A stretch of DNA of 64,000 nt. Origin: Stichopus chloronotus. Lineage: Eukaryota > Echinodermata > Holothuroidea > Aspidochirotida > Stichopodidae. The stretch spans positions 4,438,170 to 4,502,169 of the forward strand of contig CM037830.1 of NCBI GenBank assembly GCA_021234535.1, written 5' to 3'. Of this stretch, positions 52,410-64,000 are shown piece after piece (the first letter of the stretch is position 1; each line of letters begins with the position of its first letter). The notes beneath the pieces are model-generated. The model saw only the letters and a program-made list of their open reading frames with translations. It searched no databases and was not told the origin of the DNA. Both the position numbers and the translations under genes were made by a program.

Positions 52410-53860
52410 ATGTAAATGTATACAGTTTCTTAGTTTTATTCATTCGAATGATTTTTGTTTAATTCTTACTACATGCAGTCAAAACATAAACCAAAGAATG
52501 CAAGAAAAGACTACAGTATTATCTGGCAGTGGGATTTGGTGCGTTATCGGGCAGTGAGTTAAAGAACGAATTTAGACTATTTAAGCCTAGACCAATCCTC
52601 TTCTTTTGTAATGAGCATTTGCCTTAAAATGATTAGACCACAATGTTACCATACAACTTCACATTGATTGAAAACCATGACCGTTCAGTTTAAAAGTTTA
52701 CCAATAACGTTCACTTTCCATCACTATCGTTGGTAAAGAACATATTTAGGTCACTGTAAATTTTCTGTCTGCAATGCTTGTATCATATGTTATTTTAAAC
52801 ATATTATATTAGCATCTTACAGGAAAACTTAAATTTGGTTACTTTCACTCCTTAATTGCAGAGTTCACACACTTGCACGATTTTTACATCACTTCAAGAA
52901 CATATGTTCAAAGCATTCACAAAGTAGACCATCAACTTAGTTTAGTCTTGAGGCTATCTAAAACTCTTTATCAATATGCTGAACAGATAATTCAAAGAGT
53001 GACCACAAGGATAAGCTTCGAGAATCTTAGTTCATTGCTAGACCCTATTCTCCACCAAAATAAGGATTTTTTTTGGATCCATATATTAGTTTTGTATTGT
53101 ATTCATGAAAACAATTAACAGATGTTCCGTAAGGGAGCCTAATAGTATAGTACTTTCTTATAAATATCCCATCACACTTTGTTTTGGATAGCAAAATGAA
53201 AAGTACATATTATTCCAAGTCCCTCTGAGTTGGCCACTGCATTATTGGCAAAGTTGTCTCACCTAGGATATGCAAGTAGCTACAGACACTGACTATAGAT
53301 ATAGCTTATTGCCCTCGCAGTTTGGCCTAGGGATAGGTCTAGATACCTCAAAGACATTATCAAGCAGCTCTGCTACACAATGAGACTCAGGGGGGGGGGG
53401 GAGGGGGGGATTCCAATCTAAAAAACCAGCTCATCCAGTTTAGTGACCCGAAGAACCGATTTGAGGAATTAGGATGAGGACGAATATCGTAGGTCTAACC
53501 AGGGATTACCTCTCTAACCTAGCCAACTAGGGCCCAATCAATCAGGCTGGGGTCGACTGACCATGACGGAAGTAAGGACTGATCACTTTTATTTTGGGGC
53601 AAAAAGTGCCTTACAAAACGCTTCTGTGTCAGAAAGTGCGAAAGAAGTCACGACCAGACTAGGAACACAGTGATCTTGGCTTCAGATAATGAATTTCCAC
53701 ACTATTAGCGAAATTTTGCTTGCGAGTCTTCGTAAATTAACCTCACACAGCTTAGTAGTGTTTCCTCGGGACTTTCAGCCCGCTGGCCGTCCGACGTTCG
53801 ATTAAAAAATCTCCCTTTTTGGACGTTTGATGGGAAACCAAAAACAAAAACCGTCTTCAC
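52410..53860. other. No recognisable gene
   Basis: A short ORF at 52873-53118 (plus) has no recognisable product. A G-run interrupted by one A lies at about 53391-53410. Confidence 0.4.
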
Positions 53861-53867
53861 CTCGTTG

Positions 53868-54166
53868 GCTGCAACCTAGACTTTGTAAAGTCTTTCTCGG
53901 GGAATGAATTCCCCTCCTTTGATACACATTCCTTACAATTTGAGCTGGAGCCTATACTTATACCCAACCGACTGGAGGATATGTACTCATCTAGTAATCG
54001 CGTTTCCCTGTGATCGCCGTCCGCTGGAAGGGCAGCGATCAGTGAGGGGAGTAAACCCTCTTCCGCAAGAGCAGTACAGTATGGATGTTCAGAGGTGGCG
54101 GAACCAAGATTTATAGGAACAGAAACTTTCCAGCCCAAGCAGACTCTGCAGAGTCTAGCTGCAACC
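53868..54166. mobile_element. About 300-bp element with inverted ends (MITE-like)
   Basis: The left end TGCAACCTAGACTTTGTAA (from 53870) is matched by the reverse complement of the right end, TTGCAGCTAGACTCTGCAGA (to about 54163). Each end contains its own small palindrome AGACTYTGYARAGTCT. On the minus strand a TATATA lies just outside at about 54190. The longest reading frame lacks an ATG start. Confidence 0.5.
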
Positions 54167-54329
54167 CCACGCCGCACAGCAAGGAAGGGCTATATAAATC
54201 AGGTTTTTCTTTAAGAAAATGACGTTCGAAGGCAGCTATAACACTTCTGTGTGCTACATTGTTAGTGTCGTCTGCTGCTTGCTGTGCATCGTATAAGAAT
54301 GTTTTGGAAATGGAACTAAAATGCCGTCC

Positions 54330-54385
54330 TATGAGGGTGTGTCACCTCTGGACCAATCAAAACGTGACGCCCCATTGGCCAAACT
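54330..54385. promoter_or_regulatory. CCAAT-box pair, promoter-like
   Basis: GACCAATCAAAA and, inverted, CCATTGGCC lie about 25 nt apart, with TATATA (minus strand, about 54190) and TTTAAAAGG (plus strand, about 54660) on either side. No transcript could be assigned. Confidence 0.25.
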
Positions 54386-54729
54386 CTGTAAATAGATGGC
54401 TCTGTAAATATACGTCTCCCACAATAGGGTCTCTAATGGTTATAGTTCCATAGCGCCATCACTTTGTCGCTCCGCGGGCACAATACATGCTGTGCAGTAA
54501 GTTCGTACTATACTGCTCGGTTTATACCATCTAACGGTTACTGCTATGTGCGTAGGTCAATAGGGAAAATACTGCATTTTCAATACTAGAGCGGTACTCC
54601 TCACTGACGGTGTAGTTCAGGGTCCCCTGCGTGGGAATTCCCCCTGAAATAGCGACCGCCTTTAAAAGGGAAACAGGGCGTTTGGAATATACCAACATGT
54701 CATACAACTTTAAACATTGTAAAACCATC

Positions 54730-54990
54730 AGTCTCATCAATAAACATCTACAAAAGCTTCATCTCCTCAAAGCGATATGCATGTGATGAGTAACGGAAGA
54801 TGCATCATTTGAATTTTGAACAGTTTGGGTGAACAAATGATTGTTGAGCAACAAATAACTGAATTTCTATCTGCGGGAAACTTAGTTTTTGAAAAGAAGG
54901 CTACTGTAATTCCTTATTTTGAATACTATATCATTCTAGGTCCAGAAACATTGATGTTAAAAATACGGTTGTTTTCCGTGAAAAATGCCT
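54730..54990 (+). repeat. Dispersed direct repeat, copy A
   Basis: It shares AAGCTTCATCTCCTCAAA, CGGAAGATGCATCATTT, GGTGAACAAAT and GAATTTCTA, in order, with copy B about 3.26 kb to the right. The copies have diverged by substitutions and small indels. No conserved frame was seen. Confidence 0.7.
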
Positions 54991-56154
54991 TATTTCCCTT
55001 TAAAAAACCCCGACTTCCTAAATCTAAAAGAAAAAAAATGTTCACAAAGGCGCTATTGACATTTCGGAAAGTGGCACCTTTTTCATCATTCAGCATCCAA
55101 GTCACTGAAAACCCGCCCTTAAAACTACTAAAACGATCGCCTTGCGATTACGCACGGGCTTTAGGCCTACGCTTGGGTCTCCGTTCCAGCTCCTTCCGCC
55201 CCCCCCCCCCTTGAAATGAACAGGATAGCTGGAATGGATATGTCGGTAAGAGTATACGTGGGTGGTAAAGAGTGGGTGGGATTAAGGTTCGGGAGAACGC
55301 CCACAACTGGTTACATATCAGATTTTTTCACGGCAAACTTGACAAATATCTTTGAGACCAAATCATTAACTTTGAGAAAAAAATGACATCTCAGGCACAA
55401 AATTGAAAATACAGTTTGACAATTTGTCAATTTCATATATCATGTACAGTCGATAATGTTAGTAATATATACACCAAATATATACACCAAGGATGCGGAT
55501 CCAAGGGGTCCGGACCCCCCTTTCCCCGAAATACAAAGTGCAAGGGGGTCGAGATCCCTCTAGTTTCCTCTGGAGCAAAATGTTTTCAGAGAGAAACGAC
55601 GACAGTCGTAGCTGCCCTTCCGTATTTCACCAGAAGTAGTAGCCCGCTGAAATGGCGTAAACAATCAAAAGACAACTTTTCGCAAGTAGCCTCTTTCCAA
55701 AACACCTTATTACTATCTCTACTATGTCAGCGAGTCACTTCCTAAAGATTATTTGCATGATTTGAAAGAACATTCTTTCCCAGCACGTTGAAGTGATCAT
55801 GTTATTGTTTGGTAAACATAACTCAATTGAGCTATATTTTCGATTGGGAAAACAATGAGGAGTTTTCAAATGCACCAGCAGACAAAAATTTACGACACAC
55901 TGGACAAAAACAAGAGCGTAGGTAAATAAATTTAACCACAATACTCAAGAAATCAGTTTCTTCGTTTGAAGTGTTGCCCTATAGTGATGGGAATAAAAGC
56001 TTTTTTTTTTTAAGTTAATGTCTGCAGCCGAGAGTTGACCAGATCTTACAATAGATGATGGATCCAGGGGGGAGGGGACGAAGCCATCCCCAAATTTGGA
56101 CCGAAAATATTTAGTTAAGGAATAAGGTGTATTTTATAAAAAAAAAAGATATTA

Positions 56155-56357
56155 CTTTCTAAATGTGAAAGAGTGAACTTCTACAAAAAAAAGAGTGACT
56201 ACAGTTATCATTCGTGCTTTCGATGACATTCAACTCTCCGTTGAGTGACATTTTTTACTCAATTAGAGTTAATAAGCACTGAATCAAAGTGAAATCTCAA
56301 TCGAATTCCACTCTTTAAAAGAGTGGTCACTATAGTCACTCTTTTACATTTAGAGAG
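56155..56357. mobile_element. 203-bp MITE with TA target duplication
   Basis: The left terminus CTTTCTAAATGTGAAAGAGT and right terminus CTCTCTAAATGTAAAAGAGT (reverse complement) match at about 18 of the first 20 positions. TA flanks both sides (56153-56154 and 56358-56359). AGAGTGACTA-type subterminal repeats occur inside. TA duplication fits a Tc1/mariner-type source. Confidence 0.7.
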
Positions 56358-57554
56358 TATACAATTGTTCTCTTTCGAATATTGAATCAAAATCGCACTC
56401 GTCTCTGCGTGGTCAGGGGAGCCATGACCTTAAGCAACTGGTTTTTGAGTGTTGTCGCAAGAATGCAAAGGGCAACTGTGGAGCCTGGGAACACGATATT
56501 CGGCGATCTAGGCGGCTCTTTTATGCAAAACTCTTCTGGTACGTTCCGCACCAACTGATGGTGGTGCACCGCTGGTCTTCCCACAACTCTAGCTAAAGCG
56601 TAAGTGATGAGCCTTTAGTCCCCCCCCCCCCCCGAATGCCTCACTCCTAATACCAGTTGTGGAGGAAAACCAGGGGGCTAGGAATTGGAGCTAAAGCCAA
56701 ATGAAACAAATATCGGCCAAGAATAAATGAATGGAGGATGCATAATTCCTTAGAATTCTTATATCATCTCAACCAATCTGATTACCATTTTTCATACAGA
56801 ATATATATGGGGGAAATTGGTCCCTACCCGCATGTGACATTATGTTATTTCTTTTTTAATCCAACCACTTGAAGGTAAAAGAAAAAAAACAGGGGACGTT
56901 CCGCCATTGTCCCCCCCCCCCCCCCGACTACGTGACCAAATCTAACAGCAACACAACAGCCTGAAAAACTTTTCCAGCATTGTGGCGTTTGCAACTTTAT
57001 GTAAATATACTGAAGGGTGTTTCATTTACAATTAATATCCAGGCGGAGTCTATACAGGAAGGAATAGTCCGGAAGTAATAATATATAACTGATAGGGTTA
57101 CCGTAATCATTCCTGGATTCTCACAGAATAAAGGACGGGCAACATAAAGTATGGTAATCTCTCTCTATACTGTTCTTGACTTCTTCTTCAGCCCACATCT
57201 TAGAGTGTTTTCCCACTTCATATACGCAGATAATTTGAATAAAATATTTTTAATCAAATAAAAAGAAATTACAGCCGATTTCTCGATCGAAGTAGCCGAC
57301 TTAGGGCCTAACCTCCAAACCACTCATACCGGTATCAGATGTTAACATGATGCCCATGCTCGCGGCCTTTTCAATTTTCTTTTTTGGTTCAAAGATAAAG
57401 GTGAAGAAACTGAAAATTTCTCTATATAAATGAAAAAAAAAAATGTCATCGTAATTTTATCGGACAGCATTGGGGGGAGCGTTTAAGAGGAGATTGTCTT
57501 TGTGCTATTACATTGATGTGTAAAAATAACGTGTTATAAATAACTCTTATGAGT

Positions 57555-57610
57555 CGATATGTGCATGTGCAGTCGATATGTGCAGTCGATATGTGCGATA
57601 TGTGCAGTTT
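57555..57610. repeat. Short tandem repeat with GTCGATATGTGCA units
   Basis: About four copies of a 12-15-nt unit (AGTCGATATGTGC and shorter variants) follow one another. Confidence 0.75.
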
Positions 57611-57995
57611 GGGTATTCAACGGTGTTTTTTTTTATTATCTTTTTTTGAAAAGTCTGTCGTGAACTCCGCTCTTTATCTCAATGTGAAATGATGTGTAAT
57701 GTAATATCAGTTCCTCAATGGATGCAGACCTGTCTTAAAAAACAGTTTGTTTTCAGCTTGTGTCAGTCTCAGACAACGGAAAACTTGTATCATAATCTGT
57801 CGAACTAAAAGAGTTAGAAAGAGAGATGCTAAAAGTTCATAATTGGTGTGTGCAGTTTAGGTCACTCCTCTGTCATCTGGATCCCCTATATTTCCCTTCT
57901 ATCGGTTTCTATATAAAGTCCAACAAGGCAACACGTAACGCATCAATATTAACATGACTTACAAAGAAAATAGCATCTAATCGTTGTTAAACTAT

Positions 57996-58250
57996 TCAGT
58001 ATCACTCATCAAAAAACAAGCTTCATCTCCTCAAAACATTATGAATATTAAAGTTGGGTTACGGAAGATGCATCATTTCAATTTTTGAAATGGCTGGTGA
58101 ACAAATTATTCTTGAGGAACAGAGAATTGAATTTCTAACTGTGAAACATATTTCTTGAGAAGAAGGTTACCGTCCTTAATTATTTTGAGGAAACAATCTC
58201 TCTGTGTCCATATATATTGATCTTTAAATATGATAATTTTTTCTGTAAAA
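57996..58250 (+). repeat. Dispersed direct repeat, copy B
   Basis: This is the partner of 54730-54990. A TATA-like TCTATATAAAG lies about 85 nt upstream (57910-57920); copy A has TTTAAAAGG at a similar place. Confidence 0.7.
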
Positions 58251-58259
58251 CGAATGTTT

Positions 58260-61200
58260 TATGTTCCGAACTTTCACCAGAAATGACATTTGTAGGACTT
58301 GTATAAAAGTAGGTTAATTCAATGACTATTACTTGCTAAAAGTTCACGAAACTAGTTTTTCTAAAGTACAATACCTTTTGTTCTGAATTGTTTCGTGAGT
58401 GCGGTGTAGCCAATGGTGAGGTTTAGTCTAGACCTGCTTAGGTTACGTATTTTGTCCTAATTCGCCGATAAGTTTGTAAAATACAAGCGATTGGACAAGA
58501 GCAAAATATTTCAACCTATTTGCCCATCAGAATGGGACTTCAGTTTGACCCACTGTCCTATTTAAGTCTTTCTTGTCAATCTTACCTCAGAAAACCAGCG
58601 GCTCATAAAATTCATTTGCGTGAGAGCCACTATTTGAATTAGATCTCTTTGTTTTCGGTTAATTGCATCAGATTAAGAACCAATTAAGTCTCGATTCTTC
58701 TTAATGAGATCAAAATTCGAGATAGTTCTCAACCCATGTCCATCAAAGAGGTTAAAAGGGATTAATCACTCACGCGGTTGGTATTTCTTTCTGCCTGTTA
58801 AAACAGTTATTGGTTCTAAAATTGGAAGTCGCATGATGGTCGCCTCGTGACCCCGTGTACAGCCAATCGTATGTACTCAGACGACGATGCGTTGTGATCA
58901 TTTATAACCACCTCCCACGAGAAATCTGCTCCCTTCGCTTAGTGCTTTTTTTTTTTTTTTAACGAACAAGAAAGAAAGAGTAATGACTTGGAGGGCGTGA
59001 AAGCCGTGGGGGTTACTGAAAAAGACTTTCATTTTGTGGGCAGGTTGAGGATCATACCACGTTTCTGGAAAATTGGCTTCAGCAGATTAATCTTCTCAAT
59101 GTGGCGGTGCATGTGGTTTTCCCGTGGATGCCTCTTCAAAAACGAACTCTCGCCTTGAAATAGGAACCGACGCCACAATTAGAGATTGCATGCACATTAC
59201 CTCAAATTTTAAATAAGTATCCTATTGCCATTTATCCTATTTTATCCAATTTGACATTTGTAAATAAAAAAGTAAGCCTGTTGGATTAAGGGTCCCTATT
59301 ACGCTGTTCTTTTTTTTTTTTTTTTTTTGCTGTAAATGAATTATTTTCACTCTTCGATAAGGATAATGAAGTTTCAGTTGCGCATAATGATGTAATGATA
59401 AGGGATTCCAGCCACAGTTTGAAGTAAAAACTACAGTGTTCGGTTATATTTGTGTTGTTATTTTCACAGTCATGACTGAGCACTACACAGAAGCTACTGT
59501 GTAGAAGAATACACATTGTTGTACTTAAAAGCGAATTTAAGGGAAAGAGTGGAAGAAATGCGATCATTTTTGTAACAAAAGCATAAAATTAAATAGCCTA
59601 GTTTTTGTTTTTTTTTTGCAAGGAAATTTTAAGAAGAGGGAAAGTCAAACAAATGTTACTGCCACAACAGTGCTCCCCCCTTCCTCTAAATACAAGTATA
59701 TATAAAAAAAAACATTGGCTCATAAAAAAAGGAATCGCGGAAGCGGTATACTCTGTAAATAACAGTAATCGAACTTCAAAAATGCCCCTTTCGATATGGC
59801 TTTAATTAGGGAATATGGTTCCCGTTACATCCCTGAAACTGTCTACAAGTGACCCAGAAATTTTGCTGGACTGATTATCGCGTATGCTAATAACATTAGC
59901 TCACTTGTTGACTTTCTTGTGATAGTAAGTGTTGGTTGTCTGATGTGGTTATTGTGATTTGTACTATGTTCCTGAAAGAAATTTACATACCATCGCAAAG
60001 TAACAAATGGTATAGTCATCATACTGATCTCAGCGCGGGATTAATGCAGGTTGGATAGCAGAACGTATAGGCCTAAGACATTTCTTCTTGGCATAACATA
60101 AACGTATGTGTTCCTTCCCCCTTCTACTTAGTTCGTGGGCAGATGGGCTGAAAGTGACGGTACACGGGGAGGGAGATGGAAATCGGATTGTGTAGGAGAG
60201 AAAAGTCCTGACTTTTTCATACATGTTGAAAAGATAATTTGCCTGAAATTTTTGTCAATTGGAAGTACATATGAAGCTCTAGTCTTTAACAAATTCTCAC
60301 TGGCTTAGCAGTCCGAGGCTTCTCTGTCGCTCACGCATTGGGGGGGGGGGGGGGGGGGATTCAGGGGTTCGAATGACCCCCAAGATCTGGAGTTCCGAGC
60401 AGCCAATGAGAGTAGGCCTATGTTAGCAACATATATGAGTTTTGATTTGTTGTCCTGTAAAATGTTCCACTTGTGGTAAATCGAACGCCCCCCCCCCCCA
60501 CCACGACTGAAAAAGCTGCATAAGGGCCTGCCTACGACCCTACGCCCCCGTGGGCATCGGGGAATGGTGTTGCCACCGCCCCTCTCTCCTGGGACCGTCT
60601 TTGTTTTTGAGAACCTGCTGGTCCACGTTTTTCGATAATCCCAGCTGAGTTAGCCTTTCACTGTAAGGGCACAAATTATGGTGTTGGCAAGCCCCGATAG
60701 ACTGAGTCAAGATGAAAACGTCTTAAAAATTTTCCGACATCATAGATTCTTATGAATAACCGTGCGACTTCGAATGTCTGATGACAGGAGACCCCTTTTT
60801 TATGAGACAGATATAGAGAGACGTGTGGGAGAGGGGGAGGGGCGTGGAGAGAGTCAACAATTCAGAGGGATAAGCATTTTTCCGATACCGGGGCCTTTGA
60901 TCCAGAATTCTTAAAAAAAAAAGAAAATAGCGTGGGCCCGGCGGGTTGTCGCCATAGTGTGGGTCGCGGTCTGGTGGATAAGTTTTTAATCATCGAGTAA
61001 CCTAAGATGCAGTCCGATGTAACACCGAGCATCATTTGAAGACGAATTTCTCGTGTAAGATTTGTAATTTTGGGTTGACATGACTAGTTTGTTCGATAGT
61101 TTAATCACAATGCTAATAGACAATGGGGCGACAAAATTCAAAATTCACTACTTGAAACGCTTAAAACATTTAAAAGGCTTACTTTTTTACACCAAACTTT

Positions 61201-62960
61201 GTATCACGTGGGAGGTTAGATACGGGATCTATTTTTACATTTAGTATCTTAGAAAAAGTTTTCCTGACATCTGAGAATATTAAGTAAGTTTGAAAGGACT
61301 GGAGTATCAGTCACCTGAAGCAGAGATTAAGGCGGCACCTGACGGTTGATCATTGTGGTAACCAAATGTTATAATCAACTTTTAAAAGAAGAGGCAAAAT
61401 TGTTAAAAAAATGACATTCTTTCTAGAACTTTATGATCATATTGTTCATGTCATTCCATGCATCACTGAATGATTGCCACAAAGGTTTGTTTGCTGTGAG
61501 TTATAATCCTGAAGGGAATGTGACAGCAAACAGTGCTATGTACCCACTTATATTCACAAGGTGGTTAAGCCAGCTTAAAAATAAACACAACGGAGGGCTA
61601 ATCTGTCTCCACGTCTTGGTGAAATGTAAACGCATCTGAAAATTAAACAATTTCTGGAGCTTTAACTTGCCCTGGTCTCACCTTTGACTTACATTTGAAT
61701 GAAGCAATCGTTTTGCAAGAGGGACACGTGCAAAACAATCGAAGGCCTACATTTTTTTTTTTTTCATTCTCAACCCAACTCGGCCGTGTGCCTTCGACTG
61801 AACTGTCCATCAAAACAGAGACTTCCTTCATACGGATGGAAAAATATCCAGGTTTTATCATTTTCTCAACATTGGTGATGTCATGTTATTAGTGATTAAA
61901 TTTCCGGAGGTAAGTTCTTCATTTGGAAGGAAGAAAAGATTCCTGTCAAAATACATCAGCTCAACTGTTTTGTCGTCACCAACTTAAAGGGTACGTGGGT
62001 CTAAATCTTATAGAAGCGGCTGTCACCAGTGAAAGAACTCCAGAAAAACCGTCTTGAAATGTAAGCTGCACTGAAACTTATGAATCACTTGTTGAAGTGT
62101 CTGGAATTGGGAAAGGTATGCTCATGCAGAGTTTTTGGTATTGGTCAACTTCAGACGAATAGTCGAACAAGAACGTAACTCAGTATTTTTTTTTTGTCTA
62201 CATTTTGACGCTACTCGTCCTTTAAGGGAATAGATCTCCCATCCAATGTTCCAATCGAGATCTTGAAATTGTTGATTGGCGGACTTGATCTGCTGTCTGT
62301 CATACTTGTCAGTCTGTTCCAAGGGGCCTCACTGAATTATTCGTCAAAATTCTCAACATTTCAAATCTTGAGGTTTTTGAGATATGAGTGTCTTTGATGT
62401 TAGAAGCTTCAAGGAGGGGGGGGGGGGAGGGGATCAAAAAGAGGGGGCAGAAGAATTGTGAAGTCTTTTTTCAGTGTTGCTAAGGACTGGACCACATAGT
62501 CATGACACAAAATGACATTTGTCTTTGTTTCAGCAACACAACAACATTCACGTCAACATTTCTTGATGTTTAGGGTTGGGGGAGGGAGGGGGCTTATCCT
62601 CTGTAACATCATTACCCATGATGAATTTAATACTCAACCCCTCCCCACCTCACTTCCCAACAAAGCAAGCTGTCACAAGTATAGAAAATATCAACAATCA
62701 CTCAAATCAGAATTTCATTTCAAGAAATCGATGCTAGGAAAGGGAGGGAGACATAGGTGGGGTGAGCAGGGGTGACTGGTAAGTATCCGTCGTATGGTGG
62801 AAGGATTTTTAAGGTGAAAGATATTCAGGTAAATCAAATTAGGCGCAATGTGAGTGATCTGGTAGCCCCGTTTACTCAAACCTTGTATATATGTGGAGGT
62901 ATCCAAGCATCCACCGGTAATGAGGCATTTTGCAGCTTTCAAGACTTTCAGAGAAAATCA
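58260..62960. other. No recognisable gene; homopolymer-rich
   Basis: No exon with recognisable protein similarity was found. There are long G or C tracts near 60343, 60488 and 62416, and T or A tracts near 58947, 59310 and 61750. Confidence 0.45.
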
Positions 62961-62967
62961 GGAGAAT

Positions 62968-63033
62968 AAAGGTAGGGGAGAGGTCCAATCAGGTAGGCGA
63001 GGGGTCCAATCAGGTAGGGGAGGGGTCCAATGA
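62968..63033. repeat. Three copies of a 22-bp unit
   Basis: AGGTAGGGGAGGGGTCCAAT is repeated three times with one or two changes. Confidence 0.8.
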
Positions 63034-63039
63034 TGATGA

Positions 63040-64000
63040 GAAATAATCAAAAACAAAAAAGCAAAACAAAGAACGAGTAACAAAAACGGCAGCTAAATTC
63101 TGCATGATACTCTTTTATTGTTTCTTTTCTCCAGGAAATAGAATTAAATGATATTTACAAATATTTACAATGGCTTAAGGAAAAAGCCAGTTTAAACTTA
63201 AATAGGAAAGGAAAAAACGAAGAGAAAGTAAACAATCTTACACGAGTTGCTTGCTCTTGGTGGCAATGCTTCATTAATGAGAGATTCATAAATTCATATT
63301 GCGTGCTCTCATAATAATAAAGTTACAAAAATTCATCTTAATGTTCTTTTTCAATAAGTTAAATGCATGGTGTTTTTCTTTTCTTTTCAGACATACGTCA
63401 GTCTGAGAATATAAAGGAATACAAATCATATTTCACCAATACAGAAAACTTGGAAAAAAAGCTCAATTTTAAGAATTTGGGGGGAATGCTTTCATCTTGT
63501 ACGAATGTCTGTGAATTATTTCTTTAAAGGGTACTTTTCTGCACTAGTTTTGGCAAATGATGTCAAGTTTAAAACAAAATGTATATTTTTTAGAGAAAAT
63601 GAAGTGTTGAAGGCATGAAATGCTTAACAAAGACAATAACATTGGTTGATCATTGACTCAAACAGGACAATGTCGGGAATAAGTGGGAGGGATGTTACAA
63701 CAAAAGAGCAAAAACTTAACACAAGAAAAATTACAACTTTTGGTAGAAAAGGAGAAATATGCAGAAAGTGAAGGTTGTGTACACTAGGTGATACATCTAG
63801 GCTACCATCACTTGTGTGTGTGGCAAACTTAATGGCGTATTGAAATATTTGTTGTAAATTATATGATAATTAATATCTATTGGCTTTAACTAAAAGAAAG
63901 TCATCATTTAGGACTAACAGTATTCTTCTGTTCTGCATACCTTATGTAGCAGCATTGTGCACCATACATATCCACTAGTAAAAAAAAATTCTTAATCTGG
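63040..64000. other. No recognisable feature
   Basis: AT-rich sequence without supported coding exons on either strand. Confidence 0.4.

Noticed and set aside
53857..54177. 106-residue reading frame on the minus strand behind a TATA-like site
   Set aside because: It has no ATG, spans the inverted ends of a MITE-like element, and matches no family I know.
60360..60400. GGTTCGAAT resembling a tRNA B box
   Set aside because: The flanking bases do not form a 5-bp T-stem with a 7-nt loop, no A box or acceptor stem is found upstream, and the preceding sequence is a G homopolymer.
62715..62969. Overlapping reading frames on both strands near 62.8 kb
   Set aside because: Neither shows a known motif or splice context; overlapping opposite frames of this length are expected by chance.

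Overview
The window is eukaryotic: genes are split by GT-AG introns, intergenic DNA is AT-rich and full of mini- and microsatellites, and there are animal-type transposons. The two host genes (a sulfonylurea-receptor-like ABC transporter and urocanate hydratase), a THAP/DDE transposon and a P2X7 'ballast'-like domain fit a marine non-vertebrate animal, most likely a deuterostome such as an echinoderm. This placement is inference.

Layout. (1) 1-7.6 kb, minus strand: the 5' half of an ABCC8/9 (SUR)-like gene, five coding exons all joined in phase 0, running off the left edge. (2) 7.7-22 kb: gene-poor DNA with two inverted (foldback) structures, the larger a 1.5-kb imperfect palindrome at 19.6-21.1 kb. 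(3) 22.06-34.58 kb, minus strand: a complete urocanate hydratase gene (UROC1). All 18 coding exons could be placed, every splice phase matches, and they sum to 2,031 nt (676 residues plus stop). (4) 34.6-38.3 kb: upstream DNA with a 66-bp near-perfect palindrome and a duplicated repeat carrying perfect AGGTCA DR1 elements. (5) 38,344-51,244: a candidate 12.9-kb Kolobok-type DNA transposon, flanked by TTAA on both sides, starting AGGAATT at both ends, with a 21-nt identical block 171-172 nt inside each end. It carries two convergent genes: an intact 8-exon, 871-residue THAP + DDE transposase (minus strand) and a 2-exon Cys-rich gene resembling the P2X7 ballast domain (plus strand), the latter broken by one in-frame TAA. 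A decayed CR1-like LINE fragment lies in the transposase's first intron. (6) 51.3-64 kb: no recognisable gene; short TIR elements, a palindromic AGATATCT-rich tract, a pair of diverged 260-bp direct repeats and many G or C homopolymers.

The two host genes are functionally unrelated (potassium-channel regulation or transport; histidine catabolism). The most interesting object is the 12.9-kb element, because it physically couples a ballast-domain gene to a transposase and suggests a mobile origin for that domain family. A second unusual item is a 26-bp minisatellite in a UROC1 intron whose register includes the functional 5' splice site.
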